64,000 nucleotides of DNA from Lactococcus carnosus (GTDB taxonomy: Bacteria > Bacillota > Bacilli > Lactobacillales > Streptococcaceae). The notes beneath the pieces were generated by a model. The model saw nothing but the letters and a program-made list of their open reading frames with translations. It had not been told where the DNA came from and did not search any database. Positions 15,011-25,578 of the stretch are shown here, one piece after another; position 1 is the first letter of the stretch; each line of letters opens with the position of its first letter. The translations under genes and the position numbers were made by a program. The DNA lies in assembly GCF_006770265.1 (NCBI RefSeq), contig NZ_CP017194.1, positions 1,302,001-1,366,000 of the forward strand, given 5' to 3'.

Positions 15011-17308
15011 TTATTTGAGTGTGACCGTCAATTTTTTCCCTTTCTTGATTGCCTCATTCATTTTGATGCTTTGTTTAGTAGCTTTACCATCCTCAGCACC
15101 ATCATAAGTAACCGTCAACCCAGCCCATTTGGCTAGTATGTCAATATCTTGTTTAGACCAGTCATAAATATCCGGCATGGTTAATTTGCCATTAGTCAGT
15201 AGTAAAATGCGCTTATTAGCACCGAGCTTTGTACCCGGTTCAATAGACTGTTTGGTAATCACCGAACCACTACCAATAACAACTGGCTGTAAAAGCTGTT
15301 GTCTTAGTAAATCGAGAGTATTACCTGGATTCTTACCTTCATAATTTGCTAAAGCAACCTTTGTTTCATTATCCGTCTTGCCGACCGATTTATTTGATGT
15401 TGCATCGATTGTAGGTTTTAAATCATAGGCACGTTCTAATAAAGGATTCGCTACACTAGAAATAAAATTTAAGCTCCAGTGATCTGGTAATTTAACCGTC
15501 ATATAAAAAATATAGTCTGGGTTTACAGCTGGTACCATGACAACAGCAGAATAAAGGTAAGCTGTTGTTCCTTCATGGTAACCACCTTTTGGATCAGGAA
15601 CTTGGGCTGTCCCTGTTTTAACTGAGACATCTTTACCATCGACACGGAAGTAAGGCTGATTGGTACTCCAGTCATATGCTGTACCATTGACATTATCAGT
15701 CCCAACATTAACCATATATTTCAAGACAGAGTCAGCTGTAGTCTTACTAACAGGTTTACCGATAATTTCTGGCTCTGAAATGCGTTGTGTACCCGCATCA
15801 GTATTGACTATTTTTGAAATGAAGTGGGGTTCCAGCATGGTACCGCCATTTGCTATAGCAGAATACCCGCGTAACATCTGAGTTCCTGTCACAGAAATAC
15901 CTTGACCAAAAGATGAGTTGACTTGAGATACGATATTATCGTCTGGTAATTTACCAAAGCCTTCACCACCAACACCCATTCGTGTTGGGATACCAAATCT
16001 AAAGCGATTAAGGTAATTATCCCAAGTCTTATCTCCCATTGCTATTTGTAGTTTTGACATCCCTACATTTGATGAATGCGCGAACCCTTGTGCATAGGTC
16101 AAACTCAACCCACCAGGATGTGTTTCTTTATCCCAGTCAGCAATCGGTGTATCACCAACTGATATCGGTGCTGACGAATAAGTAGCATTTGCATTAAAAG
16201 TCCCATTTTCGATAGCAGCTGCCATGGTAAACAATTTAAAGGTTGAACCCGGTTCAAAACTAGATTGATATAGCAGGTTACTTTGATTGTTTAGATTTTG
16301 TTTATCTGAGACAGTCGTATCTTTAGGCCCGATCACTTTTTGAGTAGATGGATCAAATGTCGGTCTTTGTGTGGTCGCAAGTATCTCACCTGTATCAGCT
16401 TTTACTAAGGTTGCAACAACTTCTGAAGCAGTAAATTTTTGAAGTGAGGTATCAACTAAAGTTTCCGTATAAGATTGTAAGGTTGAATCAATTGTCGTAT
16501 AGACGTCTTGACCATCTTTTGCTGGTGTCACGGATTTTGCAATCCCTTTTAAAGTTTGCCCATTCTTATTTTTCTCTAAAGTCTCAACACCATTTTTCCC
16601 TGATAAGGTACTATCTAATGATGCTTCAATCCCAAATTGTCCGATCAGGCCTTTAGTATCATCATCGCCATCTTTAAGTCCAGCAAGACCTATAAAATTA
16701 GAGGCGAAGTTACCTGAGTAGGAACGCGCAAGGTGAGAGGTAAAGCCGATACCTACGATTCCCTTATCTTTAGCTTCCTTCTCAATTTGTTCTTTGAGTG
16801 TAAATGAAATATGCTTGCCCTTTGTGCCAAATTCTACTTGACTTGCTTTAGGTATATTTAATTGAGATCTGGTATAACTCTCATCTATATCAAGTTTTTC
16901 TTTAAATATCGCCTCAATTTTAGCAAAATCTTCACTACTGGCATATAATTTCTTACCCACTGCTGAAACATATGTTTTGTCTATGATAACATAGATAGAG
17001 TAATCACTCGAGTCGGTCGCTATAGCGGCACCTTCTCTATCAAAAATCGTCCCACGCTTTGCATAAATGGTTGTTGTTTCAGAATAATTTGATTTAGCAA
17101 GGGGAGATAGTTTCACACCATTACTAGAATCTGTTACAATAATCCATGAAAATCTAACGATAAAAACCGTAAACACAAGGAGAGCGAGAAAAAGAATATC
17201 CTGTGCAATCCGTTTACGGTTGTCTTGTGGGCTTAAGCGCGTTTTACCCGCATTTATTGCAACTTTTCTAAAGGGATAGGTTACAATATTTTTTAATAAT
17301 TTTATCAT
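15011..17308 (-). CDS. pbp2X: penicillin-binding protein 2X (division transpeptidase)
   Basis: 765 residues. A short cytosolic tail and one membrane anchor (about residues 35-58) are followed by a PBP dimerisation domain, the transpeptidase domain with STFK (catalytic Ser), SSN and KTGT motifs, and two C-terminal PASTA domains (about residues 640-765). This is the FtsI-class septal cross-linking enzyme of cocci and a beta-lactam target. It starts 1 bp after ftsL. Confidence 0.95.
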   Translation of the reverse strand: MIKLLKNIVTYPFRKVAINAGKTRLSPQDNRKRIAQDILFLALLVFTVFIVRFSWIIVTDSSNGVKLSPLAKSNYSETTTIYAKRGTIFDREGAAIATDSSDYSIYVIIDKTYVSAVGKKLYASSEDFAKIEAIFKEKLDIDESYTRSQLNIPKASQVEFGTKGKHISFTLKEQIEKEAKDKGIVGIGFTSHLARSYSGNFASNFIGLAGLKDGDDDTKGLIGQFGIEASLDSTLSGKNGVETLEKNKNGQTLKGIAKSVTPAKDGQDVYTTIDSTLQSYTETLVDTSLQKFTASEVVATLVKADTGEILATTQRPTFDPSTQKVIGPKDTTVSDKQNLNNQSNLLYQSSFEPGSTFKLFTMAAAIENGTFNANATYSSAPISVGDTPIADWDKETHPGGLSLTYAQGFAHSSNVGMSKLQIAMGDKTWDNYLNRFRFGIPTRMGVGGEGFGKLPDDNIVSQVNSSFGQGISVTGTQMLRGYSAIANGGTMLEPHFISKIVNTDAGTQRISEPEIIGKPVSKTTADSVLKYMVNVGTDNVNGTAYDWSTNQPYFRVDGKDVSVKTGTAQVPDPKGGYHEGTTAYLYSAVVMVPAVNPDYIFYMTVKLPDHWSLNFISSVANPLLERAYDLKPTIDATSNKSVGKTDNETKVALANYEGKNPGNTLDLLRQQLLQPVVIGSGSVITKQSIEPGTKLGANKRILLLTNGKLTMPDIYDWSKQDIDILAKWAGLTVTYDGAEDGKATKQSIKMNEAIKKGKKLTVTLK

Positions 17309-17689
17309 TTATTTTATTGCCTTCATTACATTTTCCGGAATTGATTTAATTCCATTATCATTTGCTTGTTTGATGACACGTTCTTTACCCATCAACTCAT
17401 CTATTTTTTGATCATAAGTTTTGAGTTGTGTTTCTTTGGTTGTCACTTCTGTTTGCGTATCTAGCGTATTTTGCTCAACTTCGATGATTTTTGTTCGGAC
17501 ATAAACCATCCCAATTGATAGCACAATAACTGAAAAAATGATAGAAAGGTAGAAAGATTTTTCAACAATCGTCAAGTTTCGAAACTTACTTTTAAAAATA
17601 TCTGGTGCAATAGAGTCTGCCGAGATATTATAACTACCATTTTGATTAGCTGTTTTAATATCGAAATACTCTTTTGGTTTTGCTGCCAT
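17309..17689 (-). CDS. ftsL: cell division protein FtsL
   Basis: 126 residues: an N-terminal cytosolic tail, one membrane segment (about residues 45-65; LSIIFSVIVLSIGMVYV) and a C-terminal coiled-coil ectodomain (VEQNTLDTQTEVTTKETQLK). Sequence conservation in FtsL is low, so the call rests mainly on topology and its place between rsmH and pbp2X. It bridges FtsB-DivIC and the septal transpeptidase. Confidence 0.9.
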   Translation of the reverse strand: MAAKPKEYFDIKTANQNGSYNISADSIAPDIFKSKFRNLTIVEKSFYLSIIFSVIVLSIGMVYVRTKIIEVEQNTLDTQTEVTTKETQLKTYDQKIDELMGKERVIKQANDNGIKSIPENVMKAIK

Positions 17690-17780
17690 GTTTTCTTACC
17701 TTTCTATTTTGATGTTAACTAACTGGTTTGAGTAGGCTAACTAGACCTTAACTTTCGTCAAGTACCCCATACCTACTCTT

Positions 17781-18728
17781 TTAATTTTTTTGGGCTACTC
17801 TAAGTTTAGCGGAATGCGCCCGATTATTAACTGCTAATTCTTCGTCTGATGCTAAAACTGGTTTACGATTTACCAAGGTCAGTAATGGCAACATGTCATC
17901 AGGTACCATCGGTAACCCTCTTGGAATATCAACGGTTGCGTACTCTTTAAATAAAGATTTTGTTAACTTGTCTTCCAAGGAATGGAATGTAATCACTGAA
18001 ATTCTACCATCTTTATTCAGCATCTGGATAGCAGTTTCAATCGATTCTGCAGCAGCACCAAGCTCATCATTTACTTCTATTCTAATCGCCTGGAAAATAC
18101 GTTTTGCCGGGTGACCTTTTTTCTTTAATTCTTTTTGGGGTAAAGCTGATTTAATTAATTCAGCTAATTCTAAAGTGGTATTGATTGGCTGAACTTCTCT
18201 TGCTTTTTCAATCTTTCTAGCAATCTGCTTAGAAAATTTTTCCTCACCATAGCGACTAAAAATACGCATCAAATCATTAAAAGCATAAGTATTGACAACA
18301 TCATGTGCAGTCAATTCTTGAGACTGGTCCATCCGCATATCTAATCTTGCATCTTTTCGATAAGAAAAGCCACGTTGACTATCGTCAAATTGCGGGCTAG
18401 ATACCCCTAAATCATAGAGGATGCCATCAAATCCTGTGACATCTAGGGCTGCAAGTGCTTCCCGAAGATGTCTAAAATTATTTTTTATCAGTGTGACACG
18501 ATTCGCGTCGATCTGTGATTTCAATTTTACTTTTGCATTTTCATGTGCTGTTTCATCCTGATCAAAGGCGTATAGATGACCTGTTGTCAGCTTACTTAAC
18601 AAATACTCACTATGTCCTGCACCACCAAGTGTTGCATCTATATAAATGCCATCTGGTTTGACTTCTAGCATATCAACGGTTTCATGAAGCAGAACGGTAT
18701 CATGCTTAAAAGTTATCTCATGTGGCAT
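17781..18728 (-). CDS. rsmH: 16S rRNA m4C1402 methyltransferase
   Basis: 315 residues, normal for RsmH (MraW). N-terminal [17 protein letters not shown]-binding [16 protein letters not shown], the [18 protein letters not shown] motif and C-terminal [13 protein letters not shown]. It methylates N4 of C1402 in the ribosomal P site. First gene of the division cluster. Confidence 0.96.
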   Translation of the reverse strand: MPHEITFKHDTVLLHETVDMLEVKPDGIYIDATLGGAGHSEYLLSKLTTGHLYAFDQDETAHENAKVKLKSQIDANRVTLIKNNFRHLREALAALDVTGFDGILYDLGVSSPQFDDSQRGFSYRKDARLDMRMDQSQELTAHDVVNTYAFNDLMRIFSRYGEEKFSKQIARKIEKAREVQPINTTLELAELIKSALPQKELKKKGHPAKRIFQAIRIEVNDELGAAAESIETAIQMLNKDGRISVITFHSLEDKLTKSLFKEYATVDIPRGLPMVPDDMLPLLTLVNRKPVLASDEELAVNNRAHSAKLRVAQKN

Positions 18729-18783
18729 ATAGGCTCACTTTCTAAAGGTAGGGGACAGTAATTAGTTAATACAAACACCTTTT

Positions 18784-18818
18784 ATTATAACAAAAAAATC
18801 TAGTAATTTCTAGATTTT
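18784..18818 (-). terminator. proA terminator fused to the rsmH promoter
   Basis: AAAATCTAG (18795-18803) pairs with CTAGATTTT (18810-18818). On the minus strand its T-run leads straight into TTGTTATAAT (-10 at 18784-18789, extended -10), so the terminator of the proB-proA unit and the start of division-cluster transcription overlap. Confidence 0.75.
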
Positions 18819-18881
18819 AAGGAAATGTAATATTTGATTGAAAAAGCTATCTGATTGATTGCTAATATGGAACACTTTTGA

Positions 18882-20123
18882 CTAGCCTCGGGTTTGACCA
18901 GTACCATTTATCAAGTATTTATAAGACGTTAGCGCTTCAAGTCCCATAGGTCCTCTTGCATGGAGTTTCTGTGTCGAAATACCAATTTCTGCACCAAAGC
19001 CAAAGACAAAGCCATCTGTAAATCGTGTTGATGCATTAACATAAACTACTGCTGCATCAATCTGTGCTTGAAACTGTGCCGCATGCGCAATATTTTCAGT
19101 GATAATACTCTCAGAATGCTTTGTGCCGTAGTGATTAATATGGGCGATGGCTTGATCAAGATCAGACACAATTTTTACTGACATGGTATAATCCAGATAT
19201 TCTGTCGAAAAATCTGCATCAGTCGCAGGTGTACCTGTCATTAGGTTGATGGCAATATCATCTAGTCGGAAATCAACAGGCTGTACTGCATCAATAGCTG
19301 TCTGAAGTTTGGGTAAAAATTCAGCAGCAACTTTTTCATGAACAACTAAACTTTCTGCTGCATTACAAACACTTGGTCTTTGTACTTTAGCATTAATGAC
19401 AATTTTCGTCGCCATCTCCAAGTCAGCAAATTCATCAACATAGATGCTAACATTTCCACTACCGGTTTCGATAATTGGGACGCGAGACTGTTCTTTAATC
19501 GTCCGGATTAAGCCAGCCCCGCCTCTTGGAATCAGGACATCTAAGTATTCCGTCGCAAGCATCATTTGTCTTGCCACTTCGTGACTGGTATCTGTGACCA
19601 AACCAACCGCATGCTCCGTAATTCCTTGTGCAACTAAAGCTGCTTTGATGACAGTAACCAGTGCCTTATTTGAATTAATCGCATCTTTACCACCACGCAA
19701 AATGACAGCATTATTAGTTTTAAAACAGAGAGAAAAGGCATCTATGGTGACATTTGGTCGGCTTTCAAAGATCATCCCTATGACGCCGATCGGCACGCGC
19801 GTTTGTAGCACTTTCAGACCATCAAGGTTTGTGAATCCTGTCATCACTTGACCGACAGGATCCGCTAATGTCGCAACTTGTCTAATGCCTTCTGCCATGT
19901 CAAGAATGCGTTCAGGGGTTAGTCTGAGTCGATCAACCATGATATCATTAACACCATTGTCTTGAGCATGCGCTAAATCTTTCGCATTTTCAAGGATGAT
20001 AAAGTCAGTTTGCGTAATTAGGGCTTGGGCCAATGCGTGAAGCAAGGCATTCTTTTCAAGTGTCGAGAGTTTTGCTAGTTCAAATGCTGCAGTTTTGGCG
20101 TGTTTTCCTAGAGTATCAATCAT
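18882..20123 (-). CDS. proA: gamma-glutamyl phosphate reductase
   Basis: 413 residues. ALDH-superfamily fold with the ProA signatures [28 protein letters not shown], the active-site Cys in [12 protein letters not shown], and [17 protein letters not shown]. It reduces gamma-glutamyl phosphate to glutamate semialdehyde with NADPH in proline synthesis. It ends a run proB-femX-femX-proA; the two aminoacyltransferase genes lie between it and proB. Confidence 0.96.
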   Translation of the reverse strand: MIDTLGKHAKTAAFELAKLSTLEKNALLHALAQALITQTDFIILENAKDLAHAQDNGVNDIMVDRLRLTPERILDMAEGIRQVATLADPVGQVMTGFTNLDGLKVLQTRVPIGVIGMIFESRPNVTIDAFSLCFKTNNAVILRGGKDAINSNKALVTVIKAALVAQGITEHAVGLVTDTSHEVARQMMLATEYLDVLIPRGGAGLIRTIKEQSRVPIIETGSGNVSIYVDEFADLEMATKIVINAKVQRPSVCNAAESLVVHEKVAAEFLPKLQTAIDAVQPVDFRLDDIAINLMTGTPATDADFSTEYLDYTMSVKIVSDLDQAIAHINHYGTKHSESIITENIAHAAQFQAQIDAAVVYVNASTRFTDGFVFGFGAEIGISTQKLHARGPMGLEALTSYKYLINGTGQTRG

Positions 20124-20137
20124 CTGTTTACCTCAAT

Positions 20138-21349
20138 CTATTTCATCTTTTTACGAAGTTTATAGGCAAAATTACTTAATTTATAGAGCAAGCCATTTAC
20201 AGGGATATTAAATTCCCCAATTAATTCTTGAATATCGGGATTGAAATTACTTTTAAACTTGGATAGCCCATCAGCTAAGTCGCCTTCTACACCACCCATA
20301 TTTGCCCATGACGCCCCAGAAGAAAAGGCATCTTCAAATGCTATTGGATAAAGTAGATATTGTGGATAGAATTTTTTAAACTCATCATTCATGCCGGCAT
20401 AGAGCATCTCCATCGTATTCCCAAATTTAATAGACAAAATACCAGCAATAACTGTTGCTTCATCTTTATCTGTATCATAATCTGCAAATTCTTTTAGGTA
20501 TTTCTCAGTAGATTTTTTTTGGTCATTCAGACGATTAAACCGTTTCTTCTGATTATCAGGTGTCTCAGCGATATCTTTTTCAATTTGTGCAAGTTGTGCT
20601 TGTAATTCAGCGTATTTATCTTTAAGGTTAACTTCTGCCAAATGAAGATAGGCATCATCACCATATAAGGACATTAATTGCGCAAAATAATCGCTATTTC
20701 TGAGTGCTACACCCTTGCGACTTTCTGTCATGCTGACGACTTGACTGAATTCTGATAGCTTATCGATGCCTACGCGACGACCAGTTACACCGCGATTGAT
20801 CGCATCTTTCATAATCCGTTTAGTATGCTTAGGATATAGTTTGTCCATATCATCACTCAAGGGCTCATTTGCTTGAAAGCGTGGTTGAATCGTCTCACTC
20901 ATCACATAATTAAAGCCAACATGTTCAGCCCCACTAGCTTTAATCACATCAACTATTGCGGCTGCCTCAGTTGACACGTCTGAAGGGTCTTTTTGACCGA
21001 ACTTAGCTGAGCGATATAAAACACCTGGATCGATTTTTATAAAAAGGGCTCTTTTTTGTTTAGCAAATTTTTTTAGTGCTTTTAGAAAAAAAGTGACTAA
21101 GGCCGAGTCTCGGTAATCCATTACTGGTCCACGTGGCGTATAAACCATCGTAAAGCCAAATGGTAATTTTTTAATTAAAACCAATGCGGAAGCAATCAAT
21201 TCACCTGATTCATTTGTAACACCAACAATTTGAGATTCCCAATTATCTTTAACTTTTGCCCATGTACTTGATTGTAATAAATGATTGAGGGGACTTTTTT
21301 TGACAAATTCGTCATGTGCTGCTGCTGCTACATTTGTATTAAACTTCAT
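20138..21349 (-). CDS. FemABX peptidyltransferase (MurN-like), second of a pair
   Basis: 403 residues. Two GNAT-like lobes: WAKVKDNWESQIVGV with VYTPRGPVMDY in the first, and the FGNTMEMLYAGMNDEFKKFYPQYLLYPIAFEDA...GGVEGD pattern in the second. A charged coiled-coil insert (about residues 245-290, LQAQLAQIEKDIAE) separates them as in FemA/FemX. Such enzymes use aminoacyl-tRNA to add amino acids to the lysine of lipid II precursors. With its neighbour it could build a two-residue bridge. Residue specificity cannot be read from sequence. Confidence 0.88.
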   Translation of the reverse strand: MKFNTNVAAAAHDEFVKKSPLNHLLQSSTWAKVKDNWESQIVGVTNESGELIASALVLIKKLPFGFTMVYTPRGPVMDYRDSALVTFFLKALKKFAKQKRALFIKIDPGVLYRSAKFGQKDPSDVSTEAAAIVDVIKASGAEHVGFNYVMSETIQPRFQANEPLSDDMDKLYPKHTKRIMKDAINRGVTGRRVGIDKLSEFSQVVSMTESRKGVALRNSDYFAQLMSLYGDDAYLHLAEVNLKDKYAELQAQLAQIEKDIAETPDNQKKRFNRLNDQKKSTEKYLKEFADYDTDKDEATVIAGILSIKFGNTMEMLYAGMNDEFKKFYPQYLLYPIAFEDAFSSGASWANMGGVEGDLADGLSKFKSNFNPDIQELIGEFNIPVNGLLYKLSNFAYKLRKKMK

Positions 21350-21366
21350 AATAGGATGACTACTTT

Positions 21367-22584
21367 CTAACGCTTAAGGATTACTTTTAACAATTCTGTT
21401 ATCTTTTTCAAAATTGGCTTGATTACCAACTCGTAGTTACCAGATGATTGCCAAATATAACCCTTAAAATTTTGCTTAAATTTCAAAACACCTTGGTCCG
21501 GATTATCAGGTGCATTTACGCCCATAAACTGATAGTGTTCTATTTGATGTGCATAGGCATATTTTAACATATAATCTTGAATCATAAAAGGTGCTGAAAA
21601 CTCTCTAAATTCATCATACATACCACTAAACATATAAATAACTTCATTAGGCATCACGAAAAATTGGGCAGCTGAGAGAATAACATCTTGATCACCATAA
21701 ATACGAACAAATTCGGTTAGATCTGTCTGAAACTTTACAAGGCGTGATACTCTTTGTCTAAGTGTATCCAGGCTTTTATGCTTATTTTGTTCTTGAGCTT
21801 GCTTGATCTCAGCTTGAATATTATCAAGTTCAATTTGATTCGCCATGAGTTCAGAATTAAAATTCAATTTAGCCAAAATAAACTTAACACGGTCACCATA
21901 TGCTTGATAGACTGCCTCATAGTAGGCTAAATCTCTGGTCGAAAAATTACGTCTCTCACCTGCTTCATCGACAACTTTTTTAAAATCTGCTAGTTCTTCA
22001 AAACGCGCTTCATAAACTTGAATACCTAGTTTACGTGCTTTTTTAATTGTTTGTAAGCCATTTTTTTTATATGATTTTTCAACTTTACCAAAATTTTCAT
22101 AGCCCGTCAAGATTTTACTATAGTTATAGTTAAATCCCTTTTCAAACTCACTTAATTTACTTGGTGTAAACCCTAAAGCTTGATAATCCTTATCCAAATC
22201 TTGATTTAACTCAGCTGTTTTTTCCCAATTATCATCATATGTCGCTTGCACAACATTTGAGTGAACTACTAAGGTCAAGACACCCTGCTTTTTAAGTACT
22301 TTTTTTGCACCAGAGATTAACATCTGGTTAGTCATATGGTCTTCTGAAAAATAAGGATTACCATGTGCCTCAGCTAAATAACCAAACTTAACCTTTGCAA
22401 GCGTCACTAAGATAGCTGCAACGATCTTATCCTGGTTTTTCACTGCAAAATAGTAGGCCTGATTCCCCAAAGCAGTCTGTAACTCCCCAAAATTTTTGGT
22501 TTGTTGGAAATGCATATCATCTCGTTTGTCGACAAAGCTCTCAAATTCATCCGCGCTTACTGCTACAAATTGCCTACTGTCCAA
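21367..22584 (-). CDS. FemABX peptidyltransferase (MurM-like), first of a pair
   Basis: 405 residues with the same two-lobe plus coiled-coil design: DDMHFQQTKNFGELQ, VKFGYLAEAHGNPYF, the coiled-coil (about residues 245-290; IQAEIKQAQEQNKHK) and a second lobe with IYMFSGMYDEFREFSAPFMIQDYMLKYA. It overlaps the 3' end of proB by 11 bp and precedes the second FemABX by 17 bp, so the three are translationally linked. The predicted role is adding the first bridge residue to the peptidoglycan stem peptide. The gene order, not the sequence, suggests which acts first. Confidence 0.88.
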   Translation of the reverse strand: MDSRQFVAVSADEFESFVDKRDDMHFQQTKNFGELQTALGNQAYYFAVKNQDKIVAAILVTLAKVKFGYLAEAHGNPYFSEDHMTNQMLISGAKKVLKKQGVLTLVVHSNVVQATYDDNWEKTAELNQDLDKDYQALGFTPSKLSEFEKGFNYNYSKILTGYENFGKVEKSYKKNGLQTIKKARKLGIQVYEARFEELADFKKVVDEAGERRNFSTRDLAYYEAVYQAYGDRVKFILAKLNFNSELMANQIELDNIQAEIKQAQEQNKHKSLDTLRQRVSRLVKFQTDLTEFVRIYGDQDVILSAAQFFVMPNEVIYMFSGMYDEFREFSAPFMIQDYMLKYAYAHQIEHYQFMGVNAPDNPDQGVLKFKQNFKGYIWQSSGNYELVIKPILKKITELLKVILKR

Positions 22585-23374
22585 AATATGTCCCCTTCTT
22601 TTTAGCCTCTAGGATATCTCTTATTTCCCAAATTCTGGCACCGTTTGTCAAGACCATCTGTTTTTCAGCACCAAAAATTAATTTGGCAGCTTCAAGCTTA
22701 CTGGTCATACCACCAGTCCCAAAGCGACTGCCAGCACCGCCCGCAGCTTTCATCAAGTGATCTGTAATCTCTGATACTGTTTCGATTAAGCTAGCATCAT
22801 CAAATATGGTTGGGTTTTTATCATATAAGCCATCTATATCAGACAACATGATCAAAAGGTCCGCATCTGATAGGGTCGTTACGATCGCACCGAGTCTATC
22901 ATTATCACCAAATTTAGTCTTGTGGTCCATCTCATCGACACTGACGGCATCATTTTCATTAATAATAGGAATAATACCTAAGCTTAGTGTCGCATTCAGT
23001 GCATCACTGGCATTTTTACGGCTTTCTGGAAATTCAATCACATCATTTGTTAATAATAACTGTGATATCTTCTGCTGATAGCGTGCGAAGGTATGCTTAT
23101 ACAAGCTCATCAATTCAACCTGACCAATGGCAGCCAAGGCTTGTTGTTGTGCCATTTCGGCTGGACGCTTGTCTAAGCCCAGTACATTTAGGCCAACACC
23201 GATAGCACCCGAGGTAACCAGAATAATCTCATAGCCTTCATGTTGCAGGCTTGAGAGCATAAAAGCAAGTTCATCGATATTTTTTAGATTTATTTTTCCG
23301 TTAGCCAAAATGAGACTTGATGTCCCAATTTTTATCACAATTCTTTTGGCAGTTTTTAATTTTTCTCGGTTCAT
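22574..23374 (-). CDS. proB: glutamate 5-kinase
   Basis: 266 residues: the amino-acid-kinase domain alone, without the C-terminal PUA domain found in E. coli ProB, as is usual in streptococci and lactococci. KIGTSSLI, LVTSGAIGVGLN, INENDAVSVDE and FGDNDRLGAIV mark the family. It phosphorylates glutamate for proline synthesis. It starts 2 bp after recN ends. Confidence 0.95.
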   Translation of the reverse strand: MNREKLKTAKRIVIKIGTSSLILANGKINLKNIDELAFMLSSLQHEGYEIILVTSGAIGVGLNVLGLDKRPAEMAQQQALAAIGQVELMSLYKHTFARYQQKISQLLLTNDVIEFPESRKNASDALNATLSLGIIPIINENDAVSVDEMDHKTKFGDNDRLGAIVTTLSDADLLIMLSDIDGLYDKNPTIFDDASLIETVSEITDHLMKAAGGAGSRFGTGGMTSKLEAAKLIFGAEKQMVLTNGARIWEIRDILEAKKKGTYFGQ

Positions 23375-23376
23375 TT

Positions 23377-25044
23377 TTATTTTTCCAATAATTTTTCAGC
23401 TTGTGCAAGTGCTTCTGGTGTAATATCATCTCCAGCCAGCATTTTAGCAATTTCAGTTTTACGTTGTGATCGGCTTAATTTGCTAACAGTCGATGTTGTT
23501 CTATCAGCCGCTTGCTGCTTATCAATATGAAATTGAACATCCGCAATCGCAACAACTTGTGGTAAGTGAGAAATACAGAGCACCTGGCCACTTTGAGAAA
23601 TCTTATGTATTTTATTCGCGATTGCTTGGGCAACACGACCGGAAACCCCAGTATCTACTTCATCAAATACGATAGAGGTCTTATTCTCCCGTCTGGCAAA
23701 ACTTGACTTAATGGCCAACATAATGCGACTTAATTCACCACCGGAAGCCGTTTTAGCTAATGGTTTAAAGCCTTCACCTGGGTTCGTTTGAATGAAAAAC
23801 TCGACATGTTGATTCCCATTTACAGAAAATTTGGCTGGTTCAAACATGACTTTGAAATCTGCTTTCTCCATGTAGAGATCCGCTAGTTCTAATTTAACAT
23901 CTTGAACGACCTGCTCTGCCATGACAGCTCTCGCTTCAGCTAATTGTTTGGCATGGCTGATAAGAGATTGCTCTGCTGCTTTAAATGCAGTTTCTAGACT
24001 TTCTGATGAGTTATCATCTCCAGTTAAACGGGCTAATTCTTTTTGACAATTTTCTAAATAACTTAGAACATCGGTTAATTCAGGACCATATTTCTTTTTC
24101 AGGGTCGAAAGTACTGAAATACGATCTTCAATCATGGTCAACTCTGAAGGATTGAATTCGAGCTCATCTATGCGTTTCTCTAAATCAGCTACAACATCTT
24201 CTAATAAATAATAAGCCTCTGATATCTTCTCAGAAAGCTTAGCATAAGCTGCTTCATCAAAATGACTGACCGCTTCTAGTTCATTCATGGCATGTCTAAC
24301 CATCGATAAACTCGCACTGTCTTGTGTCTCATCATCTAAGGCATAGTAGGCTGCATCAAGATGACCAACAATCTGGTTGGCATGTGTCAGTTGTGTACGT
24401 CTTTGGTATATGGCTGTATCTGCGTTAAGATCAATGTCTGCAGATGAAATCTCATCAATTTGAAAACTCAAAACATCGATGCGTTGCGCAAATTCAGCCT
24501 GATTTTTCTTGACTGCAAGTAGTTTTTGACGCAGGTCTTTGTAGGTAGAAAATGTCTCGGCATAAGCTGTCTTGATCGCTAGAAATGCTTGATCACCAAA
24601 CTCATCTAACATGCTCAAGTGATGTGCTGGACTCATCAATTCTTGGTGATCATGTTGCCCATGAATATCAACAAGCAAGCCACCAATCGCTTGTAAATTA
24701 GACAAAGGTGTCATCATCCCATTAATTCGACAAGATGATCTACCATTTGCAAATAGTTCGCGACGTAAAATCAACTCTCCTGAATTTTCAAGACCCAGTG
24801 TGGCCAAATGTTGTGTAATTTCCGGACTATCTTTGTAAAAAAACAAGCCTTCAATCTCAGCTTTATCAGCCCCATGACGCACAAACGAGGTCTGTGCACG
24901 TGAGCCTAATAAGAGGTTCATAGCATCGATAATAATCGATTTACCAGCACCTGTCTCACCTGTCAATATGGTCATGCCTTGATCAAATTGCATGGTAATC
25001 GTATCAATAATCGCAAAATTTTTGATTGATATTTCTTGTAACAT
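23377..25044 (-). CDS. recN: DNA repair protein RecN
   Basis: 555 residues, SMC-like: Walker A LTGETGAGKSIIIDA, a long coiled coil (about residues 160-370), the ABC signature SGGELSRIMLAIK and Walker B TSIVFDEVDTGVSG. It acts early at double-strand breaks. Part of the argR-recN-proB run; the 99-bp gap before argR has a weak AAAGCC-GGCTTT hairpin without a T-run. Confidence 0.96.
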   Translation of the reverse strand: MLQEISIKNFAIIDTITMQFDQGMTILTGETGAGKSIIIDAMNLLLGSRAQTSFVRHGADKAEIEGLFFYKDSPEITQHLATLGLENSGELILRRELFANGRSSCRINGMMTPLSNLQAIGGLLVDIHGQHDHQELMSPAHHLSMLDEFGDQAFLAIKTAYAETFSTYKDLRQKLLAVKKNQAEFAQRIDVLSFQIDEISSADIDLNADTAIYQRRTQLTHANQIVGHLDAAYYALDDETQDSASLSMVRHAMNELEAVSHFDEAAYAKLSEKISEAYYLLEDVVADLEKRIDELEFNPSELTMIEDRISVLSTLKKKYGPELTDVLSYLENCQKELARLTGDDNSSESLETAFKAAEQSLISHAKQLAEARAVMAEQVVQDVKLELADLYMEKADFKVMFEPAKFSVNGNQHVEFFIQTNPGEGFKPLAKTASGGELSRIMLAIKSSFARRENKTSIVFDEVDTGVSGRVAQAIANKIHKISQSGQVLCISHLPQVVAIADVQFHIDKQQAADRTTSTVSKLSRSQRKTEIAKMLAGDDITPEALAQAEKLLEK

Positions 25045-25143
25045 CGCAACTCCTTTAGCAACTAGATAAAGCCCCTGATAACCGGCTTTGTGTCATGTTA
25101 ATTAAGCACATGCCTACTTTTAACACATGCAGCTTTGACCCCT

Positions 25144-25578
25144 TTAATTCGCTAGGCGGTCATATATTTTCTCAGCATGATCTTCAGAATAAGCCACCAA
25201 TAAAATCGTATCATCATCAGAAAGGACTGTAAAAATCATAGTATCAAATTGAGACAATAACCTTTTTTTGAGAATCATCGCAGATCCCGGACTCGTTTTG
25301 ATAGCTAACTGATTGTCAAGTATCTTGATGCCTAAAACAACAGACTTGAACCATTCTTCGTCAGAATTCGGGAGATAGCTTTCTGGTAAGGCATATCGAT
25401 ACCCACCATTTTTTGCAGGCGCTTTGATCAACCTTAATTCACGCATATCACGTGAAACAGTTGCTTGAGTCACTTCAACGTTTAAATCCAGAAGCGCAGT
25501 TACCAAGTCATCCTGCGTCATAATCTCACGCGCAACGAGTATATCCTTAATTAAGTTAATTCGCTCACTTTTTTTCAT
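25144..25578 (-). CDS. argR: arginine repressor
   Basis: 144 residues. Winged HTH (residues 1-70; TQDDLVTALLDLNVEVTQATVSRDMRELRLIK) and the C-terminal hexamerisation/arginine-binding domain with SPGSAMILKKRLL and the DDTILLVAYSED stretch. ArgR/AhrC regulates arginine genes and often neighbours recN, as here. Overlaps the tlyA stop by 14 bp. Lactococcaceae commonly carry two ArgR paralogues; which one this is cannot be told. Confidence 0.93.
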   Translation of the reverse strand: MKKSERINLIKDILVAREIMTQDDLVTALLDLNVEVTQATVSRDMRELRLIKAPAKNGGYRYALPESYLPNSDEEWFKSVVLGIKILDNQLAIKTSPGSAMILKKRLLSQFDTMIFTVLSDDDTILLVAYSEDHAEKIYDRLAN

